Below, piece by piece: positions 56,015 through 64,000 of a stretch of 64,000 bases of DNA. The first letter of the stretch is position 1. Every line of letters starts with the position of its first letter. The stretch is taken from NCBI GenBank assembly GCA_004352715.1, contig SCFE01000117.1, forward strand, positions 1,419,141-1,483,140, read 5' to 3'. Position numbers and translations under genes: made by a program. The notes below the pieces were generated by a model that saw only the letters and a program-made list of their open reading frames with translations, had not been told where the DNA came from and did no database searches. This DNA is from Hofstenia miamia (taxonomy: Eukaryota > Xenacoelomorpha > Acoela).

Positions 56015-59000
56015 ATGTTTAGTTCTTTAAAAACTCCTGCTTATCAAAATGTCAGAAATTTTGCCACACTCAAGGAAATATCTTTGCGCCTTAAGAGTGT
56101 AAAGAATATTTCTAAAATCACATCATCAATGAAAATGATTGCTGCATCAAGGTATTTTCTAACAAAATTTGCAATTGTATATTTTTGCAGCTGTAAATTA
56201 CGTAATTTTGTTTACATATTATGATGACACTATGAAATAAGGCTTACACTTTACACGTTCTCGGTAAAAAATAAGTCGGTGGAACTATATAGTTAATTGT
56301 TCTGAGAATTATCCACTATAGTCGAACGTATATCAGTTTGCTTTTAATTTGATTTGCACTCTTTCTGTATAAATATATTTTGCTTACGAAAAATGTTAAT
56401 GTTAAATAAAATTTTCATCATAGAATTCATATAAAATTAAAAAGTTTACTTTATCAAAACTTTGAATACTGTGGTTGAAAAAGCAAATTTTAATTAAAAC
56501 ATCAGATTAATTTTACTAAATGATGCAACAAGTTGCAATGCAAAATTTCAACAGGTTTATAGAAATTAAATGTTAGGTATAGGTAATTTCATGTTTTTAT
56601 TTAAATCACATTTTGAGGGAATTTGTGTACGTAAATGTAGTAGTCAATATGACAAGTATTTCATTAGAATTTTATTTGCATAGCTTAATTTCATACTGCT
56701 TGAAAATATATTCTAATACACACAATGTAGTATTGCAATTTTCTCATTTCTAGAAAACTACCTTTTTTAATCTGACAGTAAAACTGTAGGTTTAGAATTT
56801 TGTTAATCTTGTTTTAGCTGGTGTACAGGTGTCTGAGTATGAAACCCTAAGTCCAGCAATATGAACTATGTTCTACGCTTGAGTTTACTAGTACATATCA
56901 AAGACATTTTCTCGAGTTGCTCTAGTTATAAGAAATAATTTGTTTCAAAATGAATTTAGCTTAAGCTAATCTTATTTCTTTGTAGGCTAATTACAAAAAA
57001 TTTCTCTTCATTCTCCACACACTTTAATGTATAGCAGCTGAACATCAGTTTTGCGACGTGGTTGGCTGTTGAGCGGAAAGAATCATGCTAGACTTCTTTC
57101 AATCATTTAAAATTAACTTTGCATTTACGTTAAGTTAAATATTCTGTAAATTTTGAGAAATTTTTTTACCTGTTCGTTTATTAAGTTTCTGCTTCAACAT
57201 CAGCGTATCGTTGGTAGTAACATTTTTGTTAATTCATTTAACTCTCAAGGCTATTTAATGCCATTAAAAACTAATAATCAATTTTTAGGGGCTCAAAAGA
57301 AAGTAATAATTGAAACATTTTATTTTTTATTTATTTAACGAACACATACCAAGCTAATAAATCAGCAACATTGCAAAATGATAACGAAAATAACAGTTCG
57401 CTATGGTATGTCTCTAATACTTTAATATATTGTGTTTCCACCTTTTCTCGCTACAACTTCCTTGACTCTATTTGGAATGGAATCGTACAGAGTGGTGATG
57501 TAATCATTTGGAATGGCATTCCATTTTTGCTGCACGGTATTCCACAAGTCTTCCAAGTTGGATATTTTATGTTTTGAGACACCGTCCTTCACCTTCGACC
57601 ACATATTTTCGATCACAGTGTGATCAGGGCTCTAAGCTGGAAAGTCCTTTAGCATGCGAATCTGTTTTTCTTGAAAATAACTCGTGGTGGATTTCGAAAT
57701 GTGAGCTCTTGCCCATCTTGTTGTAGAAAAAAGCGAGACGAATAAATCATAGGCAAGGCAGTGTCTAAAATTCGTTTGTACTCTTCTGAATCAACATTCT
57801 TAGCAGCCCTGAATAGACATCTTTCTCCATCGCCTCTGATAGCGCGCCACACCATTATACTCTTTGGAAATTTCAGTGTTTCCTGAAGATACCTTGGGTG
57901 GTTAGCCATTCCTCTAGGACGTCGAACATATTTTCGGGATTTAGACACTATCTGGAAATTACACTGTATATATGATCTTTTTCCAATCCTGGACATTCCA
58001 ATCTTTTCTATCTTTGCACTATGCTAATCTCTTGACTTTATTGTTCTTACTAAGTGATGGTTTTTTGGTTGCTACCCTCCCAAACAGATTATTGTGCCGC
58101 AAAACAGTGCTTAGAGTTGCAAATTACTTTCTTCCCTGAACATACGCGATGTGAGCATTGGATTTCTCTTTGATATAGTAACAAGATGATGCTTACTGCG
58201 GTCACTTAGCTTTGTAGGACGACCTGATTTGGGTTTATCAATGATAGAGCAACTAGTTTTATACTTCTTCAGAATCTTAAAAACGGCAGATTGAGATACT
58301 CCAAGAGTCACAGCAATATTCTGCTGAGAGGAGCCAGAAGTACTAAGATCAATCAGATTTTGACGTTTGAATAATGAAATTCGAGGCATATTAAAGCTGT
58401 TGCAGCTGTGAAGAGATACTGAGATTATGCGATACTGAGGCACTGATCAACGCTGTCAACTTGAATGATTTAAAATTATTACTTTCTTTTGAGCAAATGA
58501 AAATCGATTACGTACTTCTTATTTTATTCAATTGGAGTGCTATACAAGATTTTGAAGTAAACTAATATATGAAAATATAGTTTGAACTTCAACAAGTAAT
58601 TTTGCACACTAAACATGTAAGAATATATATTTGTATAGTCTGATAATACGCCAAATAAAAAGTATCTGAAATTTTTACTTTCTTTTGGACGGGTCTGTAT
58701 TAAGAAATTTTATTCATAATTTCTGTCATGCATTTTAATTTTTGCCGCTCATTCACAGTTTGCAGGCGCAACAATTTTTTAAGTAATTTTAACGTTTTAT
58801 CTCATTTATTAATTCATAAACGTTTCAAGGCAGATAGCGAAAAACGCGAACATCATAAATCTTCGTGTTCACTTTCGCAACCTAATTTGTTAAATTATAA
58901 TATTGTTTTTATTTAGTTCACTCCTCTTATTAAGTCCTGCCGGATTTACATACTGTTCATATGTTAACGCGCGATATCCCTGTTGTATATAATGGTAATG

Positions 59001-60661
59001 ATACATAACTCCATTATTGGTTATTTTGTGCTTCTAATCATGTTTATTATATTCGTGTGAGCACCTTATGCACACTGAATACTAAATACTACTTAGTGTA
59101 AAATCAATGAGGAATGTAACTAAATACATCCAAAGTTTAAATATTATCAATATAGAGGTACATAATTACTAGCACGTGTGAATAGGTAAACACTGATGGC
59201 GATAAATATTCGCTTAAGTAACATATTTTTTGAAAAAAAATGAGTTATTCAAGAATATCAGCACAGATCTATAAATTCATTTCAAACTAAAACTTCGCCG
59301 CTATTTACTAGGATGTGTGCTCGGAAAAGAATTTCAGAGAATTAATGGTTTCCCAGTTTTTATTATCGCATTTGAAAAATTTCTGGTAGTGATGTTGATG
59401 CGTTTATTTTAATTTTACGCTTTCGATTCTTGTGAATTGAAATAATATTTATGACGAACTTGAAAAATAGCCTCCCGCGAAACATGTCGAGAATTATATT
59501 CTACTTAGAAAAATATATTCACTGTTTATTCACTGTTATTAGAATTTTACTAAGAATAAGGATGAATAGCGATTCAATTACTTAGTTAAAGTTGTGTGTC
59601 AATACTTCTAGCTAATAATGTATTAACTGAGAAAATCATATATTTCATTTGTATCATTAGGATAAATATTCGAACGTTTTATTCATATGCATTATTTGTA
59701 ATTCCTTAATTGTATAATTGTAACTCTGAAAAAGCTTTTACTACTGGAATTCAATTTTCTTTATACCATTTGAATACATTCGTTCAAGTAGTAGTAAAAA
59801 ACTGACTGCATCTACTGTTCCAGTTTTGCTCTCTCCCAAAAAGTTTACAATTTCAGAAATTCAATTTTATCAAATCTAAAATGAAATTTCGACTTTACTA
59901 CATTTCTAATCGAATTGTTTAGGTTCAGCAAAGCAGAGAAGGAATTAAAACCAGCTAGAGCGTATGGGCAATCTGCCACTGCATTCTATGATAATTTAGA
60001 CGCAAGCGCTGAGGTCACTGGTAAACCAACCAAACTCCTTGTCGGTATTAGTAGTGATCGTGGCCTATGCGGTGGTATTCATTCAGGCATTTCGAAAGCG
60101 ATTAAAGCTGATATTGCACAGAATCCTGATTATAATTACAAGTTGGTGTTAGTTGGTGATAAAATTCGTACAATTTTGCAACGTTCTTATGCAAATAATA
60201 TCGCCCTATCCTTTAATAATGTTGGACGAACTATGCCGTCTTTTATGGATGCGGGAGTAATCGCCTCTGAAATTTTAAAACTTGGAATTCCGTTTGAATT
60301 AGGAGCAATATATTTTAATAGGTTTAAGTCAGTTGTGTCATACGAATCCATCAGCACTCCTGTACTTTCTACTGACACCGTTTCAGCTGCGCCAAATATT
60401 TCATTTTATGATAGTGTGGATAGTCCAATTTTGGAAGCCTATCAGGAATATCAATTGGCTAACTTAATATTTTTTGCTTTGAAAGAAGGCTCATGTAGTG
60501 AACACAGCTCAAGAATGACAGCTATGGATAATGCCACCAAGAATGCTGGTGAAATGATTGATAAATTAACACTTTCCTTCAACCGCACTCGTCAAGCCGT
60601 AATCACCACTGAGTTGATTGAAATAATGTCTGGTGCTACTGCAATGGAAGAAAAGAATTAG
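56015..60661 (+). CDS. ATP5F1C: mitochondrial ATP synthase gamma subunit
   Basis: Two coding exons: 56015-56151 and 59923-60661, with a GT-AG intron of 3771 bp that splits codon 46 (AG|G, Arg). The product is 291 residues. An N-terminal import presequence (MFSSLKTPAYQNVRNFA) is followed by the mature start ATLKEISLRLKSVKNISKIT and SSMKMIAASR, one of the two long rotor helices. Exon 2 holds LLVGISSDRGLCGGIHS, LVLVGDKIR, GRTMPSFMDA, YQEYQLANLIFFALKE and the C-terminal helix SRMTAMDNATKNAGEMIDK to ELIEIMSGATAMEEKN. The family subunit is the central shaft of F1, turning inside the alpha/beta ring to drive ATP synthesis at the inner membrane; human length is close to 298. AATAAA at 60698 is 36 bp past the stop. 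No frame damage, so a working gene. The intron carries a Tc1-like element in antisense. Confidence 0.95.
57394..58700 (-). pseudogene. Tc1/mariner transposase in the ATP5F1C intron
   Basis: It starts about 58443. The first frame holds MPRISLFKRQNLIDLSTSG, QNIAVTLGVSQSAVFKIL (helix-turn-helix) and KPKSGRPTKLSDR. After breaks, the frame 57996-57649 reads IMVWRAIRGDGE, RILDTALPMIY and FFLQQDGQELTF (second catalytic Asp), then 57616-57422 reads IENMWSKVKDGV (third catalytic residue, Glu). The first Asp region reads CNFQIVSKS with the Asp not seen. The DD34E layout fits Tc1. The right end has CAGACCCGTCCAAAAGAAAG (minus) and a similar motif 190 bp inward (58479), as in IR/DR elements. The left end appears truncated near 57394. 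Confidence 0.75.
58700..59922 (+). other. rest of the gamma intron
   Basis: AT-rich, no coding or known repeat seen apart from the Tc1-like element to its left. The acceptor is cgaattgtttag at 59911-59922. Confidence 0.6.
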
Positions 60662-60697
60662 TGTTCAAATTCTTATCTTGTCACTTTTATTAATGGT

Positions 60698-60703
60698 AAT
60701 AAA
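60698..60703 (+). terminator. poly(A) signal of ATP5F1C
   Basis: AATAAA about 36 bp after the stop codon in an AT-rich 3' UTR. Confidence 0.7.
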
Positions 60704-60719
60704 AAATTTAAAATGTTTC

Positions 60720-61620
60720 ATTTTAGTTTTTTTTATTTAATTTTTCAACTTTTTTCACAGTTCAAATACCGCTGTTATTTTATAAACGGCTTCTCAATTT
60801 ATTAATGTCATTTTCCCTTGTACAACATTCTTTATTAAAAATATATCTTCGAAAAGATTTATTGAAGTTATTTGCTAAAACAATTGCGCATTATTAATGT
60901 ATGTGATTCAGGTATATTTTAATTACATGTCAAACAACAAAATGTATAACACAATCTTAATGGTATTCTTCAACAGCTAATACAGTTGCATACAAATCAA
61001 TTAAGTGTCGACAGCCGATATCTTTACTATAACAGTTGGCTTAATGGTTATACATTTGGATAAACTCAATACCTCAGTAGTTAGGGAACTATTTCTTAAT
61101 TAATCGGCGGCATTCAATACAGTTCTACAGAATGTGTCGATTAATAAATTACATCATCGTGAGTTGCTAATTGGATTGTAAGATATTTTACTCAATCTAA
61201 AAAATTGCGGAAAAGCCATATTATATCAATGATAGGAAAAGATGCAAAGGTGTGAATAACCGAATGGTTTGAACAAAGTAGTGATAGTTTCGCCTATAGC
61301 AATAACGTTAATATGAACTGTTTATATTAAATAGTGTTACAGAATTATAATATATATGCATACTTTAGTTAAAATGTAAGTGATTTAAAGCAAATTATGA
61401 ATATGTAAATATGGAAATAGCAATACCTGGATTGAATTCTACAGATTTTTTATTAGCAGTTTTCTAACCTCACTTTTAATTCTATAATAGTGAAATTTCT
61501 TACTTTATTAAAAAAAATTGCTTTTAAATCAATATAATTAATTTACATCGTTTCATTTCTTAAATATATAAATATATATATGCAAATATTACGAACGGGT
61601 CCACGCTTGCTACATATTGT
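60720..61620. other. AT-rich intergenic interval
   Basis: No gene or repeat recognised. Confidence 0.5.
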
Positions 61621-61624
61621 CACT

Positions 61625-62080
61625 CTCAAATGTGCATGTCGTATTTGACTCAAGAACGGTTCTACTGCGACATGACAAGGGGCATCTATGCCTTACACCC
61701 CTCTGTACATGCACTACTGGGGACAAAACTATTGCTTAATAAATATGATTTAATAGAGTGCGCCGATGAAATTTACAATGATGTCGGGTAATCCAAGATA
61801 TTCTAATCTCTTGAACAAATATTCGTGATCAATTGAGTCATATGCTTTACTAAAATCAATATTTATCCCATATCAATGTTGTTCAATGATTAATTTCTTG
61901 CTTTTATAAAGTCAGTTTGTCTGCGTGGATATATTTCTGACCTATTGGTCATAATCCATAACTTAGAATGTGATAAAATTCTTAGATCCATGTTCAGTAA
62001 AGAAAATGCCGAAAGTACCTTGTATGTTCTAAATCTTTCCCCTTTTTCGGTATTTTCAATTACGCGTCAAGAAAAACAAA
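61625..62080 (-). pseudogene. LINE RT fragment
   Basis: The minus strand reads GINIDFSKAYDSIDHEYLFK and RLEYLGLPDIIVNFIGAL near 61880-61765, then QRGVR and CPLS (motif B, near 61690) and VEPFLSQIRHAHL near 61650. The DFSKAYDS and GVRxxCPLS motifs with a following EPFLxxIR fit L1/Tx1-type LINEs. Stops and shifts; only the middle of RT remains. Confidence 0.6.
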
Positions 62081-62229
62081 ATTCCCAAAACAACTTAAAT
62101 TGCCAGATATTTCACTAATTCGAAAAAATCCTAAGTTATCAAATATAGGAATACCTTAATACCCATAATGAGAACTAGTTTTTATCTAGAGCTTAATTTT
62201 ACATGACACATGCTTTAAGTGTAATTGAA

Positions 62230-63115
62230 GGCATTCTCCTTCACTTGGATTATGACAGTAGCACAGCATTAGCTTTGCTTGATCTGAACAAACCCTTCGA
62301 CAGTAGGAGCCACACCATACTATGTCAAAAAATAACTTCATATGGCTTTGATAGCAAGTGCTAATTAGTAAATTGCTTTCTAAGAGAAAGCAACGTCTTA
62401 AATTAAGAATTCTCTGTTCTAAATATCAAACCACAATAACAGTGTTGGGACCTATACTGTTTTCTATTTACAATAGTCAAAATCGGGGATATCTTGATTT
62501 TCCAATATGCCGATGTTGCATGTATAATTGCAAAGAACCCAAGTCTTCGGATGGCCTCTGAAATTATTGAATAGATTAGATAAGATTATTAATTATTTCA
62601 ACCAAAATCAAATAACATATATAGAAAACCACGATTCATATTTTCTCCATAGCCAGGGGAATTAATTTAACTCAGTAAAACAAAAATCCAACACAATCGC
62701 ATATTTAGGTGTCCTAATAGATATATTTTTTAATTTTAAAGTATTTATAAGCAGCAAATTGAGAAAAATGAACGCATGGGAATCCAATACATCAAAGATT
62801 TCATAAACATGTTGCAGGAATCCTTTCTTATAAATTCTTTTGTATCAGTTCAGTTTTCTACGTTTGTGCAATTTTGAGTTCTTTAAATATATTCCAGAAT
62901 GAGAAAATATATGGCTTCTATACCAGTGCCATATGGACGCTATTTATCATCGATAAACAACAAACTAGAAGTTTAATAAGAACATGCAAGATATATTTCG
63001 ACTTACCAAGTCATCGTCAGTTTTACAAATTATTCCCTCTAAATTTACTAGATTTTACAATAATAATTATAATTTCTGAAATTTTAAAAAGTGGCAAATT
63101 TAATTTATAAATATA
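62230..63115 (+). pseudogene. second LINE RT fragment, other strand and type
   Basis: The plus strand reads ALLDLNKPFDSRSHTILCQK near 62270-62330, TSYGFDSKC, then GPILFSIYN near 62450, then QYADVACIIAKNPSLRMA near 62500-62550 (motif C with YADV instead of YADD), and a C-terminal piece RTCKIYFDLPSHRQFYKLFP (about 62975-63040). The order fits a CR1/Jockey-like LINE. It converges tail-to-tail with the L1-like piece on its left. Confidence 0.6.
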
Positions 63116-63200
63116 GTCTTCTTTTGTGTTTAAACTTGGTTGCAAGGATTTTATAAAAATACTCTCAATTATCCTTAAATTACTTGATCTTGACGTCTGA

Positions 63201-63284
63201 TGTAAGATAAGATAAGATAAGAGAACCTTTATTCAAATAACATGTAAGATAAGATAAGATAAGAGAACCTTTATTCAAATAACT
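63201..63284. repeat. two 42-bp tandem units with TAAGA runs
   Basis: tgtaagataagataagataa followed by gagaacctttattcaaata starts at 63201 and 63243. Placed just after the LINE C-terminus, it could be a microsatellite-like LINE 3' tail. Confidence 0.85.
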
Positions 63285-64000
63285 GTTAACAATTAGATAA
63301 CTGATAATTTATTTGAATAGCGTCACTAAATTCACAAAAACACATATATACAATTCACATAAATTACAAAATAAATTTTGCAGGCTATGGATAAATTACT
63401 ATAGTACTATTTTAATGAGTTATAGTATAGTCATTGTTATAAAATTTGTATCCTAGCCATGATTTTCCAGAAATATATTTTTGCTTAAGAAAGATTTTTA
63501 AATGCTTTTTAAAAGATTTCAATTTTTCAATATTTTTGTTTCAAAATTTAGTCCGCATTTATTTAGATGATTAGATATATTAGAAGTTGTTTATCAAAAT
63601 ACAGTTTACCATGTACAAACACGTAAATAAGCTAACAGATTCATTAAAATTTACAGGCTGTTGTAAAATATAAAACTCGAAAACAGTCATACATTCTAGC
63701 AGTGTTAAACCGCTCAAAATATTATCAAGATTCATTTGTATTAAACACAAGGGAATGAAATAAATTAGATTATTAAAAATTTAACATTTTCAAGAAATCG
63801 TTAAAACAACGTCCTAATCCACCAGAACATTAGGCGCTTCTAAAACTGCATGCTTGGAAACACTAGTGCTTTTGACTACTAATTCTATTTCGGTTTTTTA
63901 AATTGTATATGTAAGCATATCTTTGTCATATAATTATGAATGAGTAATGAGCTTGTTATCGTTAATAGTCTTATAATTGTGTTAGAAATACTAGAAGAAT
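63285..64000. other. AT-rich end of window
   Basis: No gene or repeat recognised. Confidence 0.5.

Overview
The window reads as an AT-rich, invertebrate-like metazoan genome dominated by decayed transposable elements. The animal assignment rests on three intron-bearing or single-exon host genes: a nuclear mitochondrial ATP synthase gamma gene, a seven-exon DUF4806 gene and a small secreted Cys-rich gene. The repeat mix (Polinton, Penelope-like, hAT, Tc1/mariner, Ty3/Gypsy, LINE) agrees. I cannot name the species.

Layout. 1-1081: LTR fragments. 1.1-16.2 kb: a decayed Polinton/Maverick on the plus strand (integrase, small protein, F54H12.2-like capsid protein, adenain-like protease, penton/minor-capsid-like protein). 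Its capsid gene is split by an 11.3-kb Ty3/Gypsy element on the minus strand (element A, 2732-14080) that has both LTRs, gag, protease, RT-RNase H, integrase and a long extra ORF after integrase. 16.9-24 kb: a solo LTR with a perfect 4-bp target duplication, a 79-bp tandem repeat, a BED-finger exon, an antisense gag scrap and a second Gypsy copy (E, plus). 24.2-26.3 kb: a Penelope-like element. 26.6-31 kb: mostly unannotated sequence with a hAT remnant, the Cys-rich gene and a CACGTG-bearing tandem array. 31.9-33.8 kb: the DUF4806 gene (minus). 34.0-38.5 kb: Gypsy element B (minus, truncated in RT), whose 5' LTR abuts a Polinton DNA polymerase B pseudogene (38.5-40.6 kb, minus). 41.3-42.9 kb: a LINE. 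43.1-47.1 kb: element D (LTR, tRNA-Trp-type primer site, then an ORF homologous to the extra ORF of element A) flanked by two copies of an unknown ORF family. 47.6-51.3 kb: a near-identical 1.65-kb repeat pair holding an LTR and a hAT transposase C-terminus. 51.3-55.0 kb: internally deleted Gypsy copy C and an LTR with a second, inverted LTR nested in it. 56.0-60.7 kb: the ATP synthase gamma gene, two exons, with a Tc1-like element in its 3.8-kb intron. 61.6-63.3 kb: two LINE fragments and a short tandem repeat.

The host genes are single, unrelated genes, not an operon. The mobile genes mainly record an insertion history: Gypsy into Polinton, LTR into hAT, LTR into LTR. The best candidate for something undescribed is the extra ORF of elements A and D: a colinear, non-envelope-like protein family placed after integrase in A but directly after the 5' LTR/primer site in D. 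The other candidates are the 12-cysteine membrane-anchored protein and the DUF4806 gene. Functions of these three are not known from sequence.
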